Counted from the first letter of the stretch, positions 40,593 through 50,086 are shown. The stretch: 64,000 nucleotides of DNA from Paenisporosarcina sp. FSL H8-0542 (GCF_038632915.1 NZ_CP152050.1:941501-1005500); one strand, 5' to 3'. Program-made: numbers and translations. The notes: generated by a model not told the origin, from the letters alone.

Positions 40593-41900
40593 ATGTCGCA
40601 GTATTCAATCGAACAAAACGTTGAAATGATCACACATCACAAATCAAGAGAATACTTTAAAGAAGTGATGCAATCATACGTTATTGGGAGTTACCGTTCT
40701 GCAGTGGTAATGCTTTACTCTGTAGTTATATGCGATTTAATTTATAAACTTAAAGAATTAAAAGATTCATATGAAGATTCAACGGCAATAAGTATTCTGG
40801 AAAAAGTTGAGAAAGTGAAAACTGACAAACCAGAAAGTGGGGAATGGGAAGTATTACTGTTAAAAGAAATTGAAGAACGAACCTTTTTGTTAGAACCAAT
40901 TGATAAAGCAAACTTGTATTATTTAAGGACTCAAAGGCATTTGTCTGCCCATCCCGTATTATCTAAAGAAGACTTACTAATAAGCCCTAATAAAGAAACA
41001 GTTAGATCTTTGATGAGAAATATGCTTGAAGGTATACTTACAAAAAGTGCTGTAATGTCTACTAAAGTTTTTGAAACTATACTTGAAGATTTATCTCAAC
41101 ATCGAGATTTTTTCATAAATGATATTACCTTGGAAAAACATTTGGATTCAAGATACTTAAGAAATATTAATGAGCACGTAATAACAAGAATATTTAGACA
41201 ACTTTGGAGTATTACTTTTAAATGTCAAAGTGAAGAGTGTAAGATGAACAGAATGATTAATTATAGAACAATTAAAATTCTTTATAAAAAATACAAATCA
41301 CAATTGAACCCATTTATAAAAGATAATGCTACTCATTTTAGTAAATTCGAAATCGTTGATATCGATACATTTGAAAGATTGTTTGCTCTAATAGGTCATA
41401 ATAAAGAAATATATGAACTTCTTGAAGATCACGGTAAGACGAAGTTAAAAGAGAAAGCAAATACAAATTGGACATTAAGAATTAAAGCTCCATTTTTAAG
41501 TCAAAGTATGAGTGAGCATTTTATTTCTCTAGAGCAAGACCTGTTTGGTAGTGAATATCCTTCATTTGATATATCAAAAATTGAAGAAATTCTTCTTTTT
41601 GGGTGGGCTGAAGAACATGATTGCGTAGATGTTTATTACGATTTTCTAATAAAGTATTTCACTTTTAGTACCTATTTTGATATGGCAAGTAATAACTTTG
41701 AAAATTACATTAAACCAAATCTAAGTCATTTCTCAAAAGATCAACTATTAATTATTTATAAAGGAATTAATGATAATAGCCAATGTAATGGACATCGTAT
41801 GGCAAAAATACACAATTCTCAAATTAAAACTTTTTCTGATGCATTATTCGATGAAGAATTTGATTATAATGAAGAATTTCCAAACGTTCTATTTTCGTAA
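40593..41900 (+). CDS. HEPN-like domain protein, possible abortive-infection factor
   Basis: 435 residues. The N-terminal 150 are helical, with SYRSAVVMLYSVVICDLIYK and NLYYLRTQRHLSAHP; the R-x4-H motif in RHLSAH is the RNase signature of HEPN proteins. The remainder (about 190-430) is helical with two cysteines in CQSEECKMN and no known motif. HEPN proteins cleave RNA in many phage-defence and toxin systems. GGAGG lies 9 bases before ATG. It converges on the GmrSD-like gene, and both are enclosed by guaA scraps. The HEPN call is motif-based and uncertain. Confidence 0.6.
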   Translation: MSQYSIEQNVEMITHHKSREYFKEVMQSYVIGSYRSAVVMLYSVVICDLIYKLKELKDSYEDSTAISILEKVEKVKTDKPESGEWEVLLLKEIEERTFLLEPIDKANLYYLRTQRHLSAHPVLSKEDLLISPNKETVRSLMRNMLEGILTKSAVMSTKVFETILEDLSQHRDFFINDITLEKHLDSRYLRNINEHVITRIFRQLWSITFKCQSEECKMNRMINYRTIKILYKKYKSQLNPFIKDNATHFSKFEIVDIDTFERLFALIGHNKEIYELLEDHGKTKLKEKANTNWTLRIKAPFLSQSMSEHFISLEQDLFGSEYPSFDISKIEEILLFGWAEEHDCVDVYYDFLIKYFTFSTYFDMASNNFENYIKPNLSHFSKDQLLIIYKGINDNSQCNGHRMAKIHNSQIKTFSDALFDEEFDYNEEFPNVLFS

Positions 41901-42011
41901 TAAGTGACATACGAACATAGAAAAATAATGTAATAATTACAGAAAAAAGAAAGTTGAATTTATCAACTTTCTTTTCTTCAATACACTGGAAAAATTGGTT
42001 CCTAATTCCCT

Positions 42012-43694
42012 TCACCAGATTTTAATGAAAGTTTCAAACAATTTTACATTCCTACTATCAATTGCTTGTTTATCCCAAAGTAAATTATTTGCTATATCTT
42101 TATTTTGAGAAATGTTACTTTGAATGTACTTCAATTTTTTTAGATCAAAATCATCGTTTCCAGCACTACTATTTTTTGTTCCTAATAATAAAGTCATGTT
42201 CCCAATATAATGTGTATACAAATTTCTTGTTTCTTCACTTGGGAAGGTATTAATCCAATTGCTATTTGAATCAGGATTTTGAGGTAAAATATGTTCTAAA
42301 CTTACATGTTGAGCGTTTTCAAATATTACTACTTCATTACTATTTTCATAATTATAAATTGTTCTTAAAATGTATCTAATAATTTTTTTCTCTGTATCAG
42401 TCCTAATAGTTCTTGCCACAAACTTATGTTTCAGAAGTGAATTACTAATCATCTCACCTTTTATTTGATTAATTATTCCATCTAATTCATATTTCATATT
42501 ATAAATATCTTTAGCCAAATTTGGATAAAAATGTTCTAGACTATTTGCAGACTCTTGAGAAATGAACATATTTTTAATATGAAGTTTTAATACTTCAGAT
42601 AATACCTCATTTATTTCAGATAATTTGTAGTTCTTTAATTCCATCGCTAATATTACAGATTTATATTGATTTGCTGAAGCCATTGCTAAGGTTTCAACTA
42701 AATTCTCAAATCTTTTTAATGCAACTTTATCAGTTGACTGACGCATTCTAGGAGATTGTAAAAATGAATATCTTTCCGAAGCGAGTTTTAATTCCAAAAG
42801 AGTATTAACAGCTTTACTAATGCTAACAAGTTTCTCTGATTTTTCAATTGCTTTAAAAATATTGCTTTCAGAGGTTTTTCCGTTAAAAACAGACACATAA
42901 GCTGTAAGAAACTTATTTTTACTTATTCCATCTAGATTGTCTTCAATTGAATCCCAATCTCTCGCCATAGTTTTTTCACCTAAAAGACGTACTAACTGGT
43001 TTTTAAGTACATAAAAGTCCGCTATTTTTTTACCTGTATTATTCAAAGTTTCAAACATTTGGTTTGCAACATCTTCACTAGATGTTTCTAAGACAATTAA
43101 ATACACGTCGTCTAATATAGCACTGATTAAATTTGTTAATGTTGAGCTGAGATTCAACTTACCAAATGACTTATCAATTAAATTTGAAATTTCATTGTAA
43201 TTCGTTTTTATAGCTTTTTCTTGATCATTTAATAATAAATCATTTGGGATTTCTTTTCCAGAAATTATATAATCTCTAAAAAAAACATTGGTTGATTCTT
43301 TTTCGAAAGATAATTTGTACTGAATTTGCTTTGTTCTAAAATTCTTTTTAACTATATAGTTTTCAATTACTCCATCAATAAACTCTAAATCTGCATCTGG
43401 TAGGTTTCTCATTTTATTTAATATCGCACATAGAATTATATAAATTGACACACTTCTTTGTTGTCCATCAAAAATATTAATATTATCTTTTTCTTTATAA
43501 AGCGTTATGAAATTTAATATATGTTGATCAGCTTTATTTTCATATACATTACAAAAATCGTAGAACAACCTTGAAATTTGAACTTTACCCCATTCATAAG
43601 GTCTTTGGGTAAACGGAATCTGCATAAGTCCATATGAAATATTTAAATATTTTTCTAATGTTAGTCCTCTTGCTTCTAAAGTTGTTTTATCCAT
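42012..43694 (-). CDS. GmrSD-type DUF262/DUF1524 restriction protein
   Basis: 560 residues. The N-terminal DUF262 domain (about 1-230) has PFTQRPYEWG and the nucleotide-binding IFDGQQRSVSIY, a ParB/Srx-like NTPase. The C-terminal DUF1524 HNH-type nuclease is marked by SLEHILPQNPDSNSNW (about 463-478) and NMTLLLGTKNSSAGN with the trailing Asn. GmrSD and relatives (BrxU, SspE) are type IV restriction enzymes that cut modified phage DNA; the subunits are fused here. AAAGGAG precedes the ATG at 43694. Target modification cannot be told. Confidence 0.82.
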   Translation of the reverse strand: MDKTTLEARGLTLEKYLNISYGLMQIPFTQRPYEWGKVQISRLFYDFCNVYENKADQHILNFITLYKEKDNINIFDGQQRSVSIYIILCAILNKMRNLPDADLEFIDGVIENYIVKKNFRTKQIQYKLSFEKESTNVFFRDYIISGKEIPNDLLLNDQEKAIKTNYNEISNLIDKSFGKLNLSSTLTNLISAILDDVYLIVLETSSEDVANQMFETLNNTGKKIADFYVLKNQLVRLLGEKTMARDWDSIEDNLDGISKNKFLTAYVSVFNGKTSESNIFKAIEKSEKLVSISKAVNTLLELKLASERYSFLQSPRMRQSTDKVALKRFENLVETLAMASANQYKSVILAMELKNYKLSEINEVLSEVLKLHIKNMFISQESANSLEHFYPNLAKDIYNMKYELDGIINQIKGEMISNSLLKHKFVARTIRTDTEKKIIRYILRTIYNYENSNEVVIFENAQHVSLEHILPQNPDSNSNWINTFPSEETRNLYTHYIGNMTLLLGTKNSSAGNDDFDLKKLKYIQSNISQNKDIANNLLWDKQAIDSRNVKLFETFIKIW

Positions 43695-43934
43695 TATATT
43701 ACTCCTTTTAGTTCTTATTGAGAGATCACCAGTGTTTACTCTATGTATTGTACACTGTAAATTTTGTAGACGGTTATTTTTTTATGTTTTAAGCAGGAGC
43801 TAATTTATTTGCACAAAGCGGTACTTAATCTTGATAAAAAGGTAATTGACCTGCTACTATTGAGTTACAGAAATAGCGTAAATAATTGAATTGTATATTT
43901 TATAGAAGAAATACTTCTTTGTGGTAGGAATATC
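43695..43934. other. Upstream region of the GmrSD-like gene
   Basis: TACAAT on the minus strand near 43750 may serve its promoter. A short plus-strand frame (KQELIYLHKAVLNLDKKVID, about 43790-43890) looks like a truncated protein end, not identified. Confidence 0.3.
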
Positions 43935-44030
43935 GAAATAGCAAGGTTTTTCGTCAATGAAGTGCCGAACATCAACCGAGTGCTTTATGATATTACGAGC
44001 AAGCCACCAGCAACAATTGAATGGGAATAG
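43935..44030 (+). pseudogene. guaA 3'-end fragment, plus strand
   Basis: Codons read [18 protein letters not shown] then [13 protein letters not shown] and stop at 44028-44030: the last 31 residues of GMP synthase, complete with its own downstream terminator (44057-44088). No other part of guaA is present. It is therefore an att-type remnant of an element that once used guaA. Confidence 0.8.
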
Positions 44031-44056
44031 TAGAGAATAGAATAAATATAGTAAAA

Positions 44057-44088
44057 GGAGAATCTAAATTTAAAAGATTCTCTTTTTA
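44057..44088 (+). terminator. Terminator after the guaA fragment
   Basis: GGAGAATCT / AGATTCTCT (one G-U) followed by TTTT. Confidence 0.75.
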
Positions 44089-44199
44089 TTTTAAATAGAC
44101 ATGGTATATTGTGGTTAAGATGGTTTATAGCCAAGTTCGTAAATGATGTATTACACCCCAATAATAAAATTGTTTAAATATAAAGTATGGATGTCAGCA

Positions 44200-44328
44200 A
44201 GAGATTTCCAAGTTAGCGTACATGACACCCGCTTGTCGGCATAGTGCTGCGCGAAACCTCAATAGTCAAGATACATGTAGCTTAAGTGTTGGAGTTTCTG
44301 GACGCGGGTTCGATTCCCGCCGTCTCCA
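44200..44328 (+). pseudogene. Duplicate 3' third of ssrA (copy D)
   Basis: From AGATTTCCAAGTTAGCG to CCGTCTCCA the sequence matches ssrA 21993-22127 with about ten substitutions and a few missing bases around 44275. It lacks the 5' half and the tag frame, so it cannot act as tmRNA. It is followed by CACGTCTTTCGA hairpin DNA that also follows copy E, so this probably is the older host 3' end displaced by the islands to its left. Confidence 0.85.
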
Positions 44329-44342
44329 TTTACATGATTCAT
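44319..44342 (+). repeat. att repeat D (pairs with E)
   Basis: GCCGTCTCCATTTACATGATTCAT; E at 47971-47994 is the same except one base. They flank segment 4 as direct repeats. Confidence 0.75.
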
Positions 44343-44366
44343 ATTGTTGGATTTAATCACCATCAA

Positions 44367-44407
44367 ACACGTCTTTCGATTCATTTCGAAAGACGTGTTT
44401 TTTTGTT
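44367..44407 (+). terminator. Terminator following copy D
   Basis: ACACGTCTTTCGA / TCGAAAGACGTGT, 13-bp perfect stem, T run. Confidence 0.9.
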
Positions 44408-44582
44408 TTGTACATAATGGTTTGGGATATATTAAATTATTCTTTTACTAATAGAAAACACCTCCAAGTTGGTTCAGGTATTCAATACCCGTTTTCAACT
44501 TAAAGGCGTTCTATTTGTCTCACGCTATCTACATTCATTATTGTTCACATAATAGTGGATAGTGTGACTGGTAATATTAATT

Positions 44583-47500
44583 TCATACTGAAATATCTTG
44601 GTCAGTTGTTTGATTCATGCGCTGTTTCTTAGATTTTCTAAAGTAAAGCAATTCATACATACAAGGAATAACGATTAGGGTCAGCACGGTTGCCAAGGCA
44701 AGCCCACCAATTACAACAATAGCTAGACTTTGTGATACTAAGCTTCCTGTTTCGGCCTGTTTTAGTAGCAGTGGAAGCATCGCACAGATGGTTGCAATTG
44801 CAGTCATGAAAATCGGTCTCATCCTTGTTGCTGTCGCTTCCACTAGAGCATCACGTATAATCATTTTTTGTTCATTTTGTTTTACTCGGTCTAGAAGGAC
44901 TATGGCATTTGTTACGACGATACCAATTAGCATTAATGCTCCTAGTAGTGCTGTGATATCAACTGGAATTCCACTGATGAGGATTCCTAAAATTGCGCCA
45001 ATCGCAGCAAGTGGAAGGGAGCAAAGAATGGCGATTGGTGCTTTGATCGACTTAAATGTGATGACCATAATTAAAAATACTATTCCGATCGAAACAAGCA
45101 TTATTAGAAATAAATCTGTAAAATCATCTGCCTGTTGGCTACTTGATCCACCTACTAGAACCTCAACATTATCTGGTAGATCCATGCCTTTATTGTCTTT
45201 TTGATCGCCGAAAATCTCTAGATTGATTGTTTTTGAGATTTCAGAAAGCTTTGCAGGATCAACTGATGCTGTAACACGAAGGTAGGCATCCCCATCTTTA
45301 TGAAACTGGTTGGTTGAAAGCTCTTCACTTTGTAAAGTAGCAATGGATGATACTGGTACAAGGCCGGAATCGGTCATGACTGGTATATTCTCCAAGTCTT
45401 CAGGTGTCTCCGTATCCAGGAGCGGTTCCAGGAATACAGTTTTCTGCTTGTCATCTAAACTAATCGTTCCAATTGGTGTTTTATTTAACATCACACCCAA
45501 CTGCTGTGCGATTTGCTCAGTATTTCCTTTTGTTGGATCTACAACAAGGTAGTGTACAGTTTTCTTCTCGTCTTGATTGGTCGATACTTCCTCGACACCC
45601 TCAATGTTTTGCACTTTTTCTTTAATATTGGTTGCCACTTCTTCAAGGTCTGCTAAATTTTCACCGACTACATCAATGGTGATATTTGTACCTGCTCCTC
45701 CCATCATAAAGGAGGCTGTAGTTACTTCTAGAATGGCATCAGGATATTGATCCTTTTTCTTTAACATTTCTTTCACTATGAAGTCTGTATCATTTTTATC
45801 GTCTAATAAAATACTGAAGGACGCTTCTGTCGGTGATCCAACATAGCCATATTGAGCAGCTTCAGCTGGAGAACCTACCTGTGAAAACACATGTTTCACT
45901 TCATCCATATCTCGAATGGATGATTCAAATTCAATTGTCTTTTCCTTTACTTCTTCCACTGGCGTATCATTCGGGTAACTCAGCGTGGTCAGGACATAGT
46001 CAGCAGAGGAGCTGTCAACTGCACCTTTTGGAATGAAAAAGTAAGTGCCTATGGATCCGATGAATAGGAGGATGGAAATCGAGAAAACAATCCATTTATG
46101 ATTCAAGGACCAAGTAACTACTTTTGGAAAACGAACAGCTGGTTTATGTTCAGGAAGCTTTGTATTCTTTAATAATCCCGCACTCATTAACGGAACAACA
46201 GTCAACGCGACAATCAAGGATGCTAGCAAGGAATAAGTAACGGTTAAAGCGAATGGTAAAAGAAATTCTTGAAGTCCACCATTCAGTAAACTCATAGGTA
46301 AGAAAACGGCTACTGTTGTTAATGTAGAGGCAGTAATAGCAACCCCTACTTGCTTCGTTGCGTCAATAACCATTTGAACTGAGAATTTCTCTGTTTGCAT
46401 TTTCCGGAAAATATTTTCTATGACGACAATACTGTCATCAACTAGGCGTCCAACTGCAACAGCGACACCACCGAGCGTTAAGATATTCAATGTCACACCA
46501 GACCAAGACAGAAGGAATAGTGTGAAACACAGGGATAGAGGAATCGATATTATGGTAATAAAAGTAGAACGGATATTTCGCAGGAAAACCATAATGACGA
46601 TTGTTGCAAATAGTGCACCAAGAAGAACTTCTTTTATCATAGTATGAACGGAATTTTGAACCATATCAGCAGAGGAAATATAAATAACAGATTCCTGCTG
46701 ATCATACTTTTCATTGATTTTCTTTGTTACTTTTTCAATTTCTTTGCTAATAGTCACCGCATTGGATTGGCTATCCTTTGTGATGCTAATATCTAGGCTT
46801 TCCTTTCCATTGAATCGGCTTATGAAATTTGCATCTCTTGTTTCTTCAATTGTTGCAATATCTCCAAGCGTCACACTGGGTGCAACAGTTAAACCTTTTA
46901 GTTTTTCAATGCTTGTTAAATCACCGATTACTTTAATATTGCTTGTTTTTCCGTCAATAATCTTTTCACCAACAGCTACAGCAGTATTTTGACCATTAAG
47001 AATGCCCATAACTGCTTGAAGAGAAATTTGATTTTCAGCCAATTTTTCATCATCAATATTCACGGAAATGACGGAATCTGTAATCCCATATAGATCTACA
47101 CTGGAAACACCTTTGATTTCTTGATAAAGAGATTGAAGCTCTTCACGAGCAAAATCCACATTTTCTGTAGTCACACCTTCTTCAAAGGTGACAGCAATGT
47201 TAGCAATTGGAATCATAGATGTATTAAGCTGTGATATGGTTGGCTTGGATATATAGTGCGGCAAAGCTACATTACTTAACGCATCTTGTACATCCTGTTT
47301 GGCTTGTTTCATATCATATCCTGCCTCGAAAAACAGGTCTACTTTTGAAAATCCATCTCCTGTTGTAGAATAGACAGATGTTTTTCCATTCAATCCTGCA
47401 ACAGCTCTTTCAATCGGATAGGTTACTTCTGATTCCATCGTATTGGAGTCAGTTCCCTGACCTACGGAAATAATGGTGACTTGCGGATTATCCGCAGATG

Positions 47501-47615
47501 GTAAAAATTCCATAGGCAATCTAAAATAGCTGACAATACCTATCACCAATATTAAAATGGTTAATACAGCGACAGCAGCCCTGTTTCGAAAAGCCCACTT
47601 GGTAAATATCGACAT
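44583..47615 (-). CDS. RND-family efflux permease, SwrC/AcrB-like
   Basis: 1010-residue inner-membrane proton-driven exporter. One helix at about 12-32, then a large extracellular porter domain, helices about 330-530, a second porter domain and helices about 840-995, the classic duplicated RND layout. GGVAVAVGRLVDDSIVVIENIFRK contains the paired aspartate region of helix 4. Gram-positive members such as B. subtilis SwrC export surfactin or lipids. No periplasmic adaptor gene adjoins. ATG 47615 follows GGAGGG. Whether it confers drug or lipopeptide resistance is unknown. Confidence 0.88.
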   Translation of the reverse strand: MSIFTKWAFRNRAAVAVLTILILVIGIVSYFRLPMEFLPSADNPQVTIISVGQGTDSNTMESEVTYPIERAVAGLNGKTSVYSTTGDGFSKVDLFFEAGYDMKQAKQDVQDALSNVALPHYISKPTISQLNTSMIPIANIAVTFEEGVTTENVDFAREELQSLYQEIKGVSSVDLYGITDSVISVNIDDEKLAENQISLQAVMGILNGQNTAVAVGEKIIDGKTSNIKVIGDLTSIEKLKGLTVAPSVTLGDIATIEETRDANFISRFNGKESLDISITKDSQSNAVTISKEIEKVTKKINEKYDQQESVIYISSADMVQNSVHTMIKEVLLGALFATIVIMVFLRNIRSTFITIISIPLSLCFTLFLLSWSGVTLNILTLGGVAVAVGRLVDDSIVVIENIFRKMQTEKFSVQMVIDATKQVGVAITASTLTTVAVFLPMSLLNGGLQEFLLPFALTVTYSLLASLIVALTVVPLMSAGLLKNTKLPEHKPAVRFPKVVTWSLNHKWIVFSISILLFIGSIGTYFFIPKGAVDSSSADYVLTTLSYPNDTPVEEVKEKTIEFESSIRDMDEVKHVFSQVGSPAEAAQYGYVGSPTEASFSILLDDKNDTDFIVKEMLKKKDQYPDAILEVTTASFMMGGAGTNITIDVVGENLADLEEVATNIKEKVQNIEGVEEVSTNQDEKKTVHYLVVDPTKGNTEQIAQQLGVMLNKTPIGTISLDDKQKTVFLEPLLDTETPEDLENIPVMTDSGLVPVSSIATLQSEELSTNQFHKDGDAYLRVTASVDPAKLSEISKTINLEIFGDQKDNKGMDLPDNVEVLVGGSSSQQADDFTDLFLIMLVSIGIVFLIMVITFKSIKAPIAILCSLPLAAIGAILGILISGIPVDITALLGALMLIGIVVTNAIVLLDRVKQNEQKMIIRDALVEATATRMRPIFMTAIATICAMLPLLLKQAETGSLVSQSLAIVVIGGLALATVLTLIVIPCMYELLYFRKSKKQRMNQTTDQDISV

Positions 47616-47970
47616 AACAATTTCCCTCCATAAAATTACAAATTTGATATCAAAAGAAATATACTATAAATGCAAAACGAAAAATCAGACTTTTATTAAA
47701 TTTTACAAAAACTTAATTCAAACTATGTGCTCCCTTCTTACCATCTTTTCAGTTACATCTTCATTGTAAAAAAAAGGAGTCTCTTCCACATTGATCCTTA
47801 GAATTATGTTTTTCTAAGACCTAAGACTTAGAAGATAATGGAAAAGTAAACGGAGTGATGTTTTGAACATGAGAAAACATCAAATAACCTCTCAAACTAT
47901 GCATTGTATTAATCAAATAGAACAACGGCATTTACAGACAATTACGTTGTTATAAGGGGGTAGCGGCCAC

Positions 47971-47994
47971 GCCGTTTCCATTTACATGATTCAT
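47971..47994 (+). repeat. att repeat E
   Basis: GCCGTTTCCATTTACATGATTCAT, right boundary of the island stack. Confidence 0.7.
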
Positions 47995-48025
47995 TTAAAT
48001 GTAGATGGATTTACCCATCATTAAC

Positions 48026-48063
48026 CACGTCTTTCGATTCATTTCGAAAGACGTGTTTTTTTG
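48026..48063 (+). terminator. Terminator following copy E
   Basis: CACGTCTTTCGA / TCGAAAGACGTG and T run; twin of 44367-44407 and probably the original ssrA terminator. Confidence 0.88.
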
Positions 48064-48251
48064 TTGTTCATAAAAAGGTTCTGTATAAGGTCCTTGGCTG
48101 AATATAATCTCATATCGCCTCTTATAAAAAGTGCGACTTGAGCGACTGTAAATAGTCCAAGCCTCTCAGATTAATTCTTAAGCAATCGGAAGTTTCTCAT
48201 TTATTTCCTCGAAACCATTCAATATCAACTGATAATAGAAGGGAGAAATTA

Positions 48252-49880
48252 ATGAAGGTTTACCATATCCGGTCATTGGAGCAATTGAAACCTTATCAGA
48301 AAATGTGGGATCACATTTTGGATATCAATCAGAACGATAACCCATTCATTGAATTTCAATGGATAGAGAATTGGTGGAAATACCTTGGGCGCAATCGGGG
48401 AGTCGAAATTATCGTCGTAGAAAAAGCAGATAACGTGATTGCCTTTTTCCCTTTGCAAATCACTCACATGATGAAGTCGACCGTCATTGAGTTCCTCGGG
48501 CGTGGTGAAGCGCATTACATGGATATCGTCGTATACGATGATGAAAGAGAACAAGTGATTCAATATGTTTTCGATGAATTAATGGAGTCGATGCCGAAAT
48601 GCATCTTTAATTTACATGGGTTATTGTCAAGCAGTCCTACAACCAATATGTTGAGTTTGTATCTGGCTAGAAGAAAGTGTGAACCCACCATATTTTCAAT
48701 TGTTACGCCTTTCGTGAAAACGGACACGCTCAATCTCGAAGATTACTTGAAAAAAAGAAGTAAAATTCACGGTCTCAATCGCAGGGAAAAGAGACTTCGT
48801 TATTTAGGTCATCCAAAAGTAATGACTAGCAGTCCAGATGAAATCGAACAAGTTTTTACGCTACATGATAAGCGATGGAGAAAGATGGACGAGACCAATT
48901 TCACGGATGAAGAACATCAGATGTTTTACAGTGCTTTATTAAACTGTGAAGATGGACCGATGAAAGCAAAAGTGGAAGGCTTATATTTGGATGATCAAAT
49001 GATTGCGTTCTCTTACGTATTTAAGTGCAGAGGTCGACATGTCGGTTATTTGAACGGGCACGATCCTGACTACAGCCTTTATGGACCTGGAACAATCCTC
49101 GATAAAGAATTAATCACTAGAAGCCAAAATAATGATTTGAGAATTTATGACTTGAGCATTGGCTACGAGCCATATAAGTTCGACTGGAATACGGGAGTAG
49201 ACTACACGAACAATTTCTTGTTTTCTTCTAATGAATGGCAAACTCAAATGGTCTTCCAACTGATCAAAGGTAAGGGGTATGTAAAAGAAATTTTAAAGAA
49301 GAACTATAAAGTATTGTTATTTAAAAATGAGTTTCTTGGAAAAAATCTGCATTTTTTTCGGAATGCTAGCTTCAGGGAGTGGGTAAAAGCGTTTCGCAGC
49401 CAAGTTGGTAAAATTTATTCGAAGAAATCGGTCGAGATTTATCAACAAAAGCAAGGTACTGAAGATTCGCTGGATTATCAAATGCTTATCTATCCCGAAG
49501 CACGAAAACGACATCACGACCTGAAGCAAACGAATAAATGGTTTTATAATGGGTTTACCCCCTATGGTGATGCCAATGTTTCGATGTTTTGGGTTCATCC
49601 AAATGTTATACGTGTAGATGAAGTTGATTACTTGCAGGAGTTGCCAAAAAACAGTGCGTATATTGCAGAATGGCAAATTCATAAGTTGTCGAGTGTATGT
49701 TCATTTTTGCGGCAAGATAATGGAGTTCAGGACATTTTTCTTCATACCACAAAGAAAGATGAAGTGACTACGAAACATCTTCAACAATTAGGTTTCACTC
49801 ATGTCAGCAGTATCAAGAAAAGAAATTTGTTATTTAAGCCATCTACACAAGTTTTAACTAATTCGACGAGCAAGCAGTGA
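48252..49880 (+). CDS. CelD/FemAB-like GNAT acyltransferase
   Basis: 542 residues. The first 340 form a double GNAT fold of the Acetyltransf_6 (CelD/BcsL, FemAB-like) type: PFIEFQWIENWWKYLG, LNRREKRLRYLG, and VGYLNGHDPDYSLYGPGTIL followed by YDLSIGYEPYKFDWNTG, which marks the acyl-CoA or aminoacyl donor site. Such enzymes modify surface polysaccharides or peptides. The 200-residue C-terminal extension contains a second GNAT-like end. GAAGGGAG precedes the ATG. Substrate unknown. Confidence 0.78.
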   Translation: MKVYHIRSLEQLKPYQKMWDHILDINQNDNPFIEFQWIENWWKYLGRNRGVEIIVVEKADNVIAFFPLQITHMMKSTVIEFLGRGEAHYMDIVVYDDEREQVIQYVFDELMESMPKCIFNLHGLLSSSPTTNMLSLYLARRKCEPTIFSIVTPFVKTDTLNLEDYLKKRSKIHGLNRREKRLRYLGHPKVMTSSPDEIEQVFTLHDKRWRKMDETNFTDEEHQMFYSALLNCEDGPMKAKVEGLYLDDQMIAFSYVFKCRGRHVGYLNGHDPDYSLYGPGTILDKELITRSQNNDLRIYDLSIGYEPYKFDWNTGVDYTNNFLFSSNEWQTQMVFQLIKGKGYVKEILKKNYKVLLFKNEFLGKNLHFFRNASFREWVKAFRSQVGKIYSKKSVEIYQQKQGTEDSLDYQMLIYPEARKRHHDLKQTNKWFYNGFTPYGDANVSMFWVHPNVIRVDEVDYLQELPKNSAYIAEWQIHKLSSVCSFLRQDNGVQDIFLHTTKKDEVTTKHLQQLGFTHVSSIKKRNLLFKPSTQVLTNSTSKQ

Positions 49881-49944
49881 GCTTGGCTGAGTTGTTGGTT
49901 TAAAAATGGACATGCAACAGTAAATTGGTTTTGGGGGAGATCAT

Positions 49945-50043
49945 GTGAAAGTATATTCCGATTACGTATCAAAACATCGGTTAGGAAAGCTTATAATATG
50001 GTTGAGAAATGTGCAAAGAAACAAAGAGAGAAAAAATCGATAA
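49945..50043 (+). CDS. Possible small protein (32 aa)
   Basis: GGGGGAG lies 5 bases before GTG 49945; the product MKVYSDYVSKHRLGKLIIWL continues into a basic tail. It ends before the terminator at 50087. A positively charged amphipathic peptide is conceivable, but support is only the ribosome site. Confidence 0.3.
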   Translation: MKVYSDYVSKHRLGKLIIWLRNVQRNKERKNR

Positions 50044-50086
50044 GTCATTACTCTTAGCTTCCTAAAATACATCTTGTGTACCATCT

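Larger units (their letters stand above)
36934..44329. mobile_element. ssrA genomic island segment 3
   Basis: 7.4 kb between core C and the tmRNA 3' duplicate D. Mosaic: lipoprotein, sstT, small basic protein, then a HEPN/GmrSD defence pair framed by guaA 3' scraps. No integrase was found inside. Confidence 0.55.
44330..47981. mobile_element. ssrA genomic island segment 4 (RND efflux)
   Basis: 3.65 kb between direct repeats D and E; each is followed by the same terminator hairpin. By stacking logic it is the oldest insertion because it is furthest from ssrA. Confidence 0.6.
47616..48251. other. Region between the RND gene and the acetyltransferase gene
   Basis: Contains att repeat E and its terminator. 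A 28-codon frame at 47869-47955 (MRKHQITSQTMHCINQIEQR...) has GGAG upstream but little else to support it. The rest has no recognised feature. Confidence 0.35.

Noticed and set aside
44200-44328. A second functional tmRNA
   Set aside because: Only the 3' third is present; no 5' acceptor half or tag frame.
44788-45204. 138-codon antisense frame inside the RND gene
   Set aside because: Shadow of transmembrane coding; no start signals.
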